From NCBI RefSeq assembly GCF_003086295.3, contig NC_092053.1, forward strand, positions 113,167,506 through 113,231,505: 64,000 nt of DNA. Reading direction: 5' to 3'. Source of the DNA: Arachis hypogaea (Eukaryota > Streptophyta > Magnoliopsida > Fabales > Fabaceae). A program made the position numbers and the translations under genes. Of this stretch, positions 23,001-32,995 are shown one piece after another. The notes beneath the pieces were generated by a model that was not told where the DNA came from, did no database searches, and saw only the letters and a list, made by a program, of their open reading frames with translations. The first letter of the stretch is position 1. The number at the start of each line of letters is the position of its first letter.

Positions 23001-23852
23001 CTGTCTTGTCTGATTCAATTGTGCTTCTATATTCTTGTTAGCATTTTTAGTGTCTTGGAGCATCTCTTTGAATTCTGCTAATTATTTTGTCATAAGGAGT
23101 AATTGCTGATTAAGCTCAATAATCTGTTCTTGAGGATTAGGATCAGTAGTTACTGCGCTGGCCTCTTCCTTCATGTAGGACTCACTGCTAGAGTACAAAT
23201 GTTAATTTCTAGCGACCGTATCTATGAGCTCTTGAGCCTCTTCAATTATTTTTCTCATTTGTACAGATCCACCAGTTGAGTGATCTAGAGACATTTGAGC
23301 TTTTTCTGTAAGCCCATAGTAGAAGATGTCTAACTGTACCCACTCTGAAAATATTTCAGAGGGGCATTTCCTTAGCATCCCTCTGTACCTCTCCCAAGCA
23401 TTATAAAGGGATTCATGATCCTCTTGTTTAAAGCCTTGGATGTCCAGCCTTAGCTGTGTCATCCTTTTTGGAGGGTAAAATTGATTCAGGAATTTGTCTG
23501 ATAACTGTCTCCATGTTTTTATGCTTGCTGTGGGTTGGTTATTTAACCACCTCTTAGCTTGATCTTTTACAGCAAATGGAAACAGTAATAATCTGTAGAC
23601 ATCCTGATCCACTTCTTTATTACGTACTGTATCAGCAATTTGTAAGAACTGTGCCAGAAACTCAGTAGGTTCTTCCTGTGGAAGACCGGAATACTGGCAA
23701 TTTTGCTGCACCATGATAATGAGCTGAGGATTTAGCTCAAAACTGCTTGCTTTAATGGGAGGTATACAGATGCTACTCCCATATGTAGCTGTAATGGGGT
23801 TAGCATATGACCCCAGAGTCCTTCTTGACTGTTCATTTCCACTTATGTCCAT
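20039..23852 (-). pseudogene. Broken gag-protease-RT-RNase H of element B, integrase lost
   Basis: Gag starts at the ATG at 23852 (MDISGNEQSRRTLGSY). TAA stops follow DTVARN (near 23202) and LLMTK (near 23083), at sites that are glutamine codons in D. The palindrome segment 22682-22826 adds a TAA and shifts the frame. Protease (CDLGASINLIP) is in the resumed frame, and a single TAG at 21926-21928 separates it from RT. RT-RNase H (21901-20039) is open for 620 codons with [10 protein letters not shown] and [10 protein letters not shown], but after APWFAD, where integrase should begin, it joins [15 protein letters not shown]. That is the tail of a gag-protease-only element like A. Integrase was therefore lost by recombination between two element types or by deletion. 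Confidence 0.85.
22682..22826 (-). repeat. Palindromic words inside the gag-protease spacer of B
   Basis: Five GGCGTTTAACGCC-type units inside coding sequence. The unit at 22811-22825 contains TTTAAA, which gives a TAA in the gag frame. The equivalent array in D (34001-34268) stays open. Confidence 0.8.
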
Positions 23853-24777
23853 GATGGAGAAAAGGGAATTGATATGAATTGTAAATAAATTATATTTTTA
23901 TTTTTTATTTATTTAATTAAAAGTGACCAAAATTAAAATAGAATAAAATAAAATAAATGGAAAATAAAATAAAATAAAATTTCGAAAAAAAGAAAATAAA
24001 AGCAAATTGAAGACTAAATTAATTAATTAATTAAAGAGATTTTGAAATTAGCAATCAAAAAGATATGATTGAAGATTATTTTGAAAAAGATTTGATTGAG
24101 AAGATATGATTGCAATTTATAAAAAAAAGATATGATTGAAAATATATGATTGAAGAAATTAAAAAGATTTGATTTTTGAAAAAGATTTGAAAAGATCAAT
24201 TTTTGAAATTAGAATATTGACTTGACTAAAAAAAAAGATATGATTTTGAAAATCTTTGACTAAATTAATGCACAATTTCGAAATTTATGAGTAAAATAAG
24301 GAAAGGATATTTTTTTGATTTTTGAATTTTAATGCGGAAAGAGAAAAACAACAAAATGACACTAAACTTAGAAATTTTAGATCAAAACACAGAGAACAAA
24401 CAAGAAAACTTTGAATGTCAAGATGAACACCAAGAACACTTTGAAGATCAAGATGAACACCAAGAACAAATTTTTGAAAAATTTTTAAGTAAATAAAAGC
24501 ACAAAAACACACCAAACTTAAAATTTTTAGAGAATCAAACAAAAATTTTCGAAAAATTAAAGGAAACACAAAGAAGACACCAAACTTAGAATTTTTAAAA
24601 ATCAAGAAAGAACTGAGGACATGCAATTTCGAAAAATTAAAAGAAAATAAAAGCATGCAATTGACACCAAACTTAAAATATAAAACTAAACTCAAATAAA
24701 AGACTCTAAACCAACAAAAATAATTTATTCCTAATCTAAGTAACAAGATAAACCGTCAGTTGTCCAAACTCGAACAA
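23853..24777 (-). other. Element B untranslated leader
   Basis: Very A-rich on plus (T-rich in sense). Three to four AAGTTTGGTGT copies (minus sense) lie near 24370, 24515, 24585 and 24670, and a tandem duplication near 24418-24470 matches that of A. No ORF. Confidence 0.7.
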
Positions 24778-24795
24778 TCCCAGGCAACGGCGCCA
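24778..24795 (-). promoter_or_regulatory. Primer-binding site (tRNA-Asp), element B
   Basis: The plus strand reads TCCCAGGCAACGGCGCCA, one mismatch to the tRNA-Asp 3' end, six bases from the LTR. Confidence 0.88.
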
Positions 24796-24801
24796 AAAAC
24801 T

Positions 24802-26336
24802 TGGTGCACAAAATTACAATCACACTTTTGCAACTCCGCACAACTAACCAGCAAGTGCACTGGGTCGTCCAAGTAATACCTTACGTGAGTAAGGGTCGAT
24901 CCCACGGAGATTGTCGGCTTGAAGCAAGCTATGGTTATCTTGTAACTCTTAGTCAGGATATCAATAATTCTCAGATTTAATTGTAAAAAGTAAAAGAACA
25001 TGAAATAAATACTTGTTATGTAGTAATGAAGAACAGGTTGAGGCTTTGGAGATGCTTTGTCTTCTAAATCTCTGCTTTCCTACTATCTTCTTCTTCATAC
25101 ACGCAAGGCTCCTTCCATGGCAAGCTTTATGTTGGGCATCACCATTGTCAATGGCTACTTCCCGTCCTCTGAGTGAAAACGTTCCAAATGCACTGTCACC
25201 GTACGGCTAATCATCTGTCGGTTCTCGATCATGTCGGAATAGGATCCATTGATCCTTTTGCGTCTGTCACTACGCCCAACACTCGCGAGTTTGAAGCTCG
25301 TCACAGTCATCCCTTCCCAGATCATACGCAGAATACCACAGACAAGGTTTAGACGTTCCGGATCTCAGGAATGGCCGCCAATAATTCTAGCTTATACCAC
25401 GAAGACTCTGATCTGAATCATGAGGCTAAGAGATATGCATTCAATCTAAGGTAGAACGGAGGTGGTTGTCAGGCACGCGTTCATAGGTGAGAATGATGAT
25501 GATTGTCACGGATCATCACATTCATCAGGTTGAAGTGCGAATGAATATCTTAGAATAGAAGCAAGCATGATAGAACGGAAAACAGTAGTAATTACATTAA
25601 TTCATGAAGAACAGCAGAGCTCCTCACCCCCCAACAATGGGGTTTAGAGACTCATGCCGTAGAAGATACAATATGAAACGTGTAGAATGTCATCAGGTAT
25701 AAGATGAATCACTAAAAGTAGTTTTAATAGTAAACTGGTGACCTAAGGTTACAGAAAATGAGTAAGCTAGGGTGTTTAGTGTAAAAATCCACTTTCGGGG
25801 CCCACTTGGTGTGTGCTTGGCTGAGCATTGAAGCTTTCATGTGTAAAGACTTTTCTTGGAGTTAAACGCCAGCTTTTGTGCCAGTTTGGGCGTTTAACTC
25901 CATTTTTTATGCCAGTTCCGGCGTTAAACGCCAGAATTCTTTGGGCTGACTTGGAACGCCTGTTTGGGCCATCAAATCTCAGGCAAAGTATGAACTATTA
26001 TATATTTCTGGAAAGCCCAGGATGTCTACTTTCCAACGCAATTGAGTGCGCGCCAATTGGGCTTCTATAGCTCCAGAAAATCCACTTCGAGTGCAGGGAG
26101 GTCAGAATCCAACAGCATCTGTAGTCCTTTTTCAGCCTCTGAATCAGATTTTTGCTCAGGTCCCTCAATTTCAGCCAGAAAATACCTGAAATCACAGAAA
26201 AACACACAAACTCATAATAAAGTCCAAAAAAGTGAATTTTAAATAAAAACTAATAAAAATATAATAAAACTAACTAAAATATACTAAAAACATACTAAAA
26301 ACATTGCCAAAAAGCGTATAAATTATCCGCTCATCA
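24802..26336 (-). repeat. Element B 5' LTR
   Basis: 1535 bp, bounded by TGGTGCAC and CTCATCA on plus. It keeps the palindromic word array at 25858-25935 that the 3' LTR lacks, the shared LTR block at 25994-26076, and the R/U5 hairpin (CCTTAC/GTAAGG) near 24879-24894. Confidence 0.9.
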
Positions 26337-26341
26337 GATAA

Positions 26342-26518
26342 TTAAGTTCCAACATGGGACAACTAAGGGTGGAGCACCTAGAGCACTCCATCATCCTCGA
26401 TGAAATTAGAGAAGATCAAATAGCTATGAGGGAGGAGCAAGAAAGACAAGGAAGAGATATAGAGGAGCTCAAGAGCACCATTGGTTCTTCAAGAAGAGGA
26501 AGACGCCACCCTCACTAA
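26342..26518 (+). pseudogene. ORF3, 3' part (element A)
   Basis: Continuation of the ORF interrupted at 6415: LSSNMGQLRVEHLEHS, then EIREDQIAMREEQERQGRD and IEELKSTIGSSRRGRR, ending at TAA 26516-26518. It is charged and probably coiled-coil, matching the C-terminus of B's ORF3. The uninterrupted product would be about 380 residues before decay. Confidence 0.75.
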
Positions 26519-27609
26519 GGTGGACTCATTCCTTAATCTCCTTATTTATTTATTTTCCTATTTTTTGATTTTTGAGCTTTATGTTTATTTATTTTTGTGT
26601 CTTATTACATGATCATTAGTATCTAAGTGTCTATGCCTTAAAGTTATGAATATAAATCCATCACCTCTCTTGAATGAAAAATGTTTTAATTACAAAAGAA
26701 CAAGAAGTACATGGTTTCGAATTCATTCTTGAAACTAGTTTAATTATCTTGATGTGGTGGCAACACTTTTTATTTTCTGAATGAATGCTTGAACAGTGCA
26801 TATGTCTTTTGAAGTTGTTTTTCATGAATGTTAAATATGTTGGCTCTTGAAGAATAAGGAAAAAGGAGAAATGTTATTTGATAATCTAAAAAATCATAAA
26901 AATGATTCTTGAAGCAAGAAAAAGCAGTGAATACAAAAGCTTGCAAAAAAAAATATAGAAAAAGAAAAAGCAAGCAGAAAAAGCCAAAAGCTCTTTAAAC
27001 CAAAAGGCAAGAGCAAAAAGCCAATAGCCCTTAAAACCAAAAGGCAAGGGTAAATAAAAAGGATCCAAGGCTTTGAGCATCAGTGGATAGGAGGGCCTAA
27101 AGGAATAAAATCCTGGCCTAAGCGGCTAAACCAAGCTGTCCCTAACCATGTGCTTGTGGCGTGAAGGTGTCAAGTGAAAACTTGAGACTAAGCGGTTAAA
27201 GTCAAGATCCAAAGCAAAAACAGAGTGTGCTTAAGAACCCTGGACACCTCTAATTAGGGACTTTAGCAAAGCTGAGTCACAATCTGAAAAGGTTCACCCA
27301 ATTATGTGTCTGTGGCATTTATGTATCCGGTGGTAATACTGGAAAACAAAGTGCTTAGGGCCACGGCCAAGACTCATAAAGTAGCTGTGTTCAAGAATCA
27401 ACATATTAAACTAGGAGAATCAATAACACTATCTGAATTCTAAGTTCCTATAGATGCCAATCATTCTGAACTTCAATGGATAAAGTGAGATGCCAAAACT
27501 ATTCAAGAGGCAAAAAGCTACAAGTCCCGTTCATCTGATTGGAGCTAAGTTTCATTGATATTTTGGAATTTATAGTATATTCTCTTCTTTTTATCCTATT
27601 TGATTTTCA
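26519..27609 (+). other. Element A 3' untranslated block
   Basis: No ORF. A purine-rich stretch at about 26900-27060 (repeated AAAAAGCAAGCAGAAAAAGC) could act as an additional polypurine tract. The block 27060-27440 is nearly identical to 39470-39790 plus 46862-46990 in D and to the complement of 17850-18130 in B, so it is conserved non-coding sequence. Confidence 0.7.
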
Positions 27610-27647
27610 GTTGCTTAGGGACAAGCAACAATTTAAGTTTGGTGTTG
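27610..27647 (+). promoter_or_regulatory. Hairpin I and polypurine-side sequence before A 3' LTR
   Basis: Stem GTTGCTT/AAGCAAC, loop AGGGAC (27610-27629), then AATTTAAGTTTGGTGTTG against the LTR start TGATGAGC. Confidence 0.75.
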
Positions 27648-29307
27648 TGATGAGCGGATAATTTATACGCTTTTTGGCATTATTTTTACATAGTTTTCAG
27701 CATAATTTAGTTAGTTTTTAGTATATTTTTATTAGTTTTTAAATAAAATTCACATTTCTGGACTTTACTATGAGTTTGTGTTCTTTTCTATGATTTCAGG
27801 TATTTTCTGGCTAAAATTAAGGGACTTGAGCAAAAATCAAATTCAGAGGTTGAAGAAGGACTGCAGATGCTGTTGGATTCTGACCTCCCTGCACTCAAAG
27901 TGGATTTTCTGGAGCTACAGAACTCCAAATGGCGCGATCTTAATTGCGTTGGAAAGTAGATATCCAGGGCTTTCTAGAAATATATAATAGTTCATACTTT
28001 GCTTGAGTTTAGATGATGCAAACTGGCATTCAACGCCAGTTCCATGCTGCATTCTAGAGTTAAACGCCAGAAACAGGTTGCAAAGTGGAGTTAAACGCCA
28101 GAAACAGGTTACAAACTGGTGTTCAACTCCAAGAGAAGCCTCTACACGTGTAAAGCTCAATGCTCAGCCCAAGCACACACCAAGTGGGCCCCAGAAGTGG
28201 ATTTCTGCATCATTTACTCATTTCTGTAAACCTTAGTAACTAGTTTAGCATAAATAGGACTTTTTACTATTGTATTTACATCTTTAGTTTCATCTTTAGA
28301 TCACGTTTGGGGGCTGGCCATTCGGCCATGCCTGGACCTTATCACTTATGTATTTCCAACGGTAGAGTTTCTACACTCCATAGATTAAGGTGTTGAGCTC
28401 TACTGTTTCTCATGAATTAATACAAAGTACGACTTTTTTTCTATTCAATTCAAGCTTATTCCTATTCTAAGATATCCATTCGCACCCAAGAACATGATGA
28501 ATGTGATGATTATGTGATGCTCATCATCATTCTCACCTATAAATGTGTGCCTGACAAACACTTCCGTTCTACATGCAAACAAGCTAGAATGAGTATCTCT
28601 TAGATATCTAATACAGAGGACCGAGTCCGAGATATTAGAATCTTCATGGTACAAGTTAGAACCCATGGATGGCCATTCTTGAGATCCGAAAAGTCTAAAC
28701 CTTGTCTGTGGTATTCCGAGTAGGATCTGGGAAGGGATGGCTGTGACGAGCTTCAAACTCGCGAGTGCTGGGCGTAGTGACAGACGCAAAAGGATAGTAA
28801 ATCCTATTCCGGTATGATCGAGAACCGACAGATGATTAGCCATGCAGTGATAGCGCATTGGACCATTTTCAAAGAGAGGATGGGATGTAGCCATTGACAA
28901 CGGTGATGCCCTACATAAAGCTTGCCATGGAAAGGAGTAGGAATGATTGGATGAAGACAGCAAGAAAACAGAGGTTCAGAGGAACGAAAGGCATCTCTAT
29001 ACGCTTATCTGAAATTCTCACCAATGAATTACATAAGTATCTCTATCCTAGTTTATATTTCAATTATGTTTTAATTATCAAATCTCCATAACTATCTAAA
29101 TCCGCCTAACTGAGATTTACAAGGTGACCATAGCTTGCTTCAAGCCGACAATCTCCGTGGGATCGACCCTTACTCACGTAAGGTTTATTACTTGGACGAC
29201 CCAGTGCACTTGCTGGTTAGTTGTGCGAAATTGTGACTAAGTGTGATTCACGTTTGAGAGCACCAAGCCATTGGCGCCATTGTTGAAGATCACAATTTTG
29301 CATACCA
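27648..29307 (+). repeat. Element A 3' LTR
   Basis: 1660 bp, TGATGAGCGGATAATT to TACCA. It contains the shared LTR block (27911-27990), palindromic words at 28024-28127 and the R/U5 hairpin near 29168-29183. After 29307 the sequence changes to the LTR of F. Confidence 0.9.
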
Positions 29308-29374
29308 GTGGGTGAAGGATTGAATAAATCACTTAAATTGGGCACAAAATATATCATAAAATATGGGTTTATCA
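29308..29374 (-). repeat. Element F 3' LTR, first 67 bases
   Basis: Reading minus: TGATAAACCCATATTTTATG and on, nearly identical to 55824-55758 of the 5' LTR. It is cut at 29308 by element A; the base run GTGGG at the cut should be A's target duplication. Confidence 0.88.
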
Positions 29375-29412
29375 ATCTCTCCACACTTAAACAATAGCAT
29401 GTCCTCATGCTA
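29375..29412 (-). promoter_or_regulatory. Hairpin I and polypurine-side sequence of element F
   Basis: Minus sense: stem TAGCAT/ATGCTA, loop GAGGAC (29395-29412), then TTGTTTAAGTGTGGAGAGAT against the LTR start. The stem shares almost nothing with that of A or D while the loop is kept. Confidence 0.75.
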
Positions 29413-30731
29413 AATCCAAGATAAAGAGTAAGGTTAAAGTTAAAGTGGTAGAATCTCATACAATGCAATCTATTCTAAATGCAACTACCTAAATGAATCA
29501 TGCAATTCTAATTGTCATTCACTTGTATATAAAACTTACATGTAGTTGAATTAATTCACATTCTCAAGGAATCATATATGCATAGCCAAACCTTAGATAA
29601 TGTTAAAGCACTTTTACAATTGAGATGGGAAAGAAAAATATTGTACAAACTTGCAAGACAATTAACAATTTAAGTAGAGATATATGTTGATGAGCTATTG
29701 AACCCTCACTGGATTTTGTGTTTACTCTCTAGTCACTCAGTGTTTATTGGGTTAATCACTCTATTCTTCTTTTTATCCTTACTTTCTATAACTTTGTTCT
29801 TCATCTAACCAATCAACAATTACAGAATACAGACATACAAAAATCATGAGGTCTTTATTTAAGGTTGTAATGGGCCAAGGTAAAGGTAAAGGTATATGTA
29901 TAAGGCTAAGTGAGCTAATAAGTGAATCCTTGATTAGTCTAAGATCTCACCTAACATACATATTTTATAATTCAAAGGTTTCTTTGCCTATTTACCCAAA
30001 TTTTCTCACTTTGTATTGCAAGCTCATATATTAACTTTAACTTTTGTCCCATGTGCATTGATTCCTTTTATTTTGCAATTGGGGAATTTTTGTATTCCCT
30101 TTTTATAAATTTTTTTTAATGCAAATGGTAATTTAATTGTTTTGATTTCACATGAGCGTGCTTCCCAAAACTTTTATTTTGAAATGTCTTTATTCTTTTT
30201 AACTTTCTACCTTTGTTTCTATAATCCATGTTCCCATAAGGTTCCCCACACTTAAACAATACACAATTTCTATCTTAAGCTAACCAAGGATTCAACTTGG
30301 AATTTTTATTTTGTTTTTCTGCTTAAGGCTAGTATTGTGGTTTATAGAATAAGAGGGATTAAAAGCTCAAGGGGGGCTAACAAGGGTGATGTAAAAGGTA
30401 GGCTAATTTTGGGATAAGTGAGCTAGAATCAAACAATGGCCTCAATCACTTTCTTGATATGTGTCTATATTCTATAATTGGACATATAGATTAAAACAAA
30501 GTAAAGAACATCAGAATAAAAAGGAAGGGCGAAACACACAGGAATAAAATATTATGGTTTGAATGTAACCATACAATTAAGCTCAAAACTCACAGGCTGT
30601 GTGTTCTCTAGCTCAAAAATCATATCTCAGTTATATATGTCATGCAAGTAAAAATTAAGAGTTCCCATTATTCTCAATGTAAATCTTAGGGTGGCTTTAA
30701 AGTTTTAGTGTTTCTCCTTGATGAAATGTTG
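29413..30731 (-). other. Element F 3' untranslated region
   Basis: AT-rich, with no ORF supported on either strand. One more TTTAAGTGTGGGGAAC copy (minus sense) is near 30245-30262, without a recognisable stem. The target duplication of D (ttaac) starts at 30732. Confidence 0.55.
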
Positions 30732-30736
30732 TTAAC

Positions 30737-32278
30737 TGATGAGCGGATATTTTATACGCTTTTTGGGGTTAATTTCATATAGTTTTTAGTATATTTTAGT
30801 TAGTTTTTAGTTTATTTCCATTAGTTTTTAGGAAAAATTCATATTTCTGGACTTTACTATGAGTTGTGTGTTTTTCTGTAATTTCAGGTATTTTTCTGGC
30901 TGAAATTGAAGGAGCTGAGCAAAAATCTGATTCAGGCTGAAAAAGGACTGCTGATGCTGTTGGATTCTGACCTCCCTGCACTCAAAGTGGATTTTCCGGA
31001 GTTACAGAACTCGAAATGGCATGCTTCCAATTGCGTTGGAAAGTAGATATCCAGGGCTTTCCAGCAATATATAATAGTCCATACTTTGCACAAGGATAGA
31101 TGACGTAAATTGGCGTTCAACGCCAGTTCTCTGCCCAATTCTGGCGTCCAGCGCCAGAAAAGGATCAAAAGCTGGAGTTGAACGCCCAAACTGGCACAAA
31201 AACTGGCGTTCAACTCCACAAATAGCCTCTGCACGTGGATTGCTTAATTCTCAGCCCCAGCACACACCAAGTGGGCCCCAGAAGTGGGCATCTGCATCAT
31301 CCATCATAGTTTACTCATTTGTTGTAAACCTAGGCTACTAGTTTAGTATTTAAACAATTTTTAGAGACTTATTTTGTATCTCATGACATTTTAGATCAAA
31401 CCCTTGTATTCTCTGACGGCATGAGTCTCTAAACCCCATTGTTGGGGGGTGAGGAGCTCTGCTGTGTCTCAATGAATTAATGCAAGTATTTCTGTTTTCC
31501 ATTCAAACACGCTTGTTCCTATCTAAGATGTTCATTCGCGCTTAACTGTGATGGAGGTGATGATCTGTGACACTCATCACCTTCCTCAAATCATGAACGT
31601 GTGCCTGACAACCACCTCCGTTCTATATACGATTGAATGAGTATCTCTTAGATTCCTTAATCAGAATCTCCGTGGTATAAGCTAGAACTGATGGCGGCAT
31701 TCATGAGAATCCGGAAAGTCTAAACCTTGTCTGTGGTATTCCGAGTAGGATTCAATGATTGAATGACTATGACGAGCTTCAAACTCCTGAAGGCTGGGCG
31801 TTAGTGACAGACGCAAAAGGATAGTAAATCCTATTCCAACCGGATCGAGAACCAACCGGTGATTAGCCGTGCTGTGACAGAGCGCGTGAGCGTAGTTTTC
31901 ACTGGAAGGATGGAAGGTAGCCATTGACAACGGTGATCCACCAACACACAGCTTGCCATAGGAGGACGTGCGTGCGTGAACAAGAAGACAGAGGAAAGCA
32001 GAGATTCAGAAGACAAAGCATCTCCAAAACTCCAACATATTCTCCATTACTGCATAACAAGTAACCTTTAATCCATGCTCTATTGTTTATTTGCAATTCA
32101 ACTGATAAACATAATTGACTTCCTGACTAAGATTTATAAGATAACCATAGATTACTTCAAACCAACAATCTTCGTGGGATTCGACCCTTACTCACGTGAG
32201 GTATTACTTGGACGACCCAGTGCACTTGCTGGTCAGTGGTACGAGTTGTGAAAAGTGTGATTCATAATTCGTGCAGCA
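30737..32278 (+). repeat. Element D 5' LTR
   Basis: 1542 bp, TGATGAGCGGATATTTTA to GTGCAGCA. Shared LTR block 30998-31078, palindromic words 31113-31218, R/U5 hairpin in the last 110 bases. It differs from the 3' copy by about 2% by eye. Confidence 0.92.
31113..31218 (+). repeat. Palindromic word array in D 5' LTR
   Basis: Four units (GGCGTTCAACGCC, GGCGTCCAGCGCC and mixed forms), placed in U3 between the shared block and the start of transcription. The 3' LTR copy is at 47507-47612. Confidence 0.82.
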
Positions 32279-32284
32279 AGTTTT

Positions 32285-32302
32285 TGGCGCCGTTGCCGGG
32301 GA
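32285..32302 (+). promoter_or_regulatory. Primer-binding site (tRNA-Asp), element D
   Basis: TGGCGCCGTTGCCGGGGA, perfect complement of the plant tRNA-Asp 3' end. Confidence 0.93.
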
Positions 32303-32995
32303 TTGTTCTTGTTTGAACAACTGACGGATTATTTTGTTGCTTAGAATAGGAAAAATTTCTTTTTTTGTTTAGAGTCTCTTATTATTGTCGTGTTAAAATT
32401 TTAGAATCCTTATTTTCTTTTTAAAATTAGTTTTCAAAAATAATTTCTCTATTAGATCCTGTGCCAAACTTTAAGTTTGGTGTTTTCTTGTTGATTTTCC
32501 TTAAAATTTTCGAAAATTTTGGTTTGGTTTTCTAAAAATTTTAAGTTTGGTGTTCTTTCTTCGTGTTCTTGAGTTTTCCTTGTGACTTGATCTTAAAATT
32601 TTTAAGTTTGGTATTCCTTGGTGTTTTCCCTCCAAAATTTTCGAAAATAGGGAGCATTAGATCTAAAAATTTTAAATCTTGTGCTATCTTATTGTTTTTC
32701 TCTTTCCTCTTAAAAATAAAAAATATCTTTTCTCTCTATTTTAAAAACAATTTTTCGAAATATATTTCTAAAAATTCAGATTTTTTATTTCAAAATTTAA
32801 AACTTTTTTTTTAAAAAAAAAATTCATCATATCCTTTTCAAAACTTCCTAACCACTTTCTCTCTCCTCAGTTTTTCGAAAATCTTCACTCAATTTTTATT
32901 TATTTTAATTTATTTCATTTTCGAAATAAATATATAAATAAATAAATAAAAATATTTTTTTTCTTTCTATTTTACATCATCTCCCTTTCTCCATC
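32303..32995 (+). other. Element D untranslated leader
   Basis: About 690 bp, AT-rich, with CGAAAAT motifs and AAGTTTGGTG near 32470 and 32541 (a third, changed copy near 32602). No ORF. It is much shorter than the A leader and lacks the three-copy repeat. Confidence 0.7.

Larger units (their letters stand above)
6416..26336 (-). mobile_element. Element B: decayed Athila-like retrotransposon inserted in A
   Basis: 5' LTR 24802-26336, primer-binding site 24778-24795, gag-pol remains 23852 to 20039, ORF3 remnant 19163-18674, 3' LTR 6416-7770. Integrase is missing, and several stops and a frameshift are present. It is flanked by a 5-bp duplication and was itself later interrupted by element C. 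The LTRs differ by a few percent plus one 180-bp gap. Confidence 0.9.
1..29307 (+). mobile_element. Element A: non-autonomous Athila-like Ty3/gypsy retrotransposon, 5' end outside window
   Basis: The first 318 bases match 28990-29307 with about ten differences, so they are the end of the 5' LTR of the element whose 3' LTR is 27648-29307. Between them lie a tRNA-Asp primer-binding site, a gag-protease ORF and a broken ORF3. There is no reverse transcriptase or integrase of its own: the gag-protease stop is followed directly by the sequence that follows the polymerase stop in D. B (6416-26336) sits inside A's ORF3. The 3' LTR ends in TACCA and is followed by gtggg, which should be one copy of A's target duplication in the LTR of F. 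Replication would have needed enzymes supplied in trans. Confidence 0.85.

Noticed and set aside
24285..24746. 153-codon minus ORF in the leader of B, hydrophobic
   Set aside because: T-rich leader sequence gives Phe/Leu/Ser runs that imitate membrane segments; no conservation with the leaders of A or D.
28445..28963. 172-codon minus ORF in the 3' LTR of A (and similar ORFs in other LTR copies)
   Set aside because: It is antisense inside an LTR, and the related LTRs B and D do not keep the frame.
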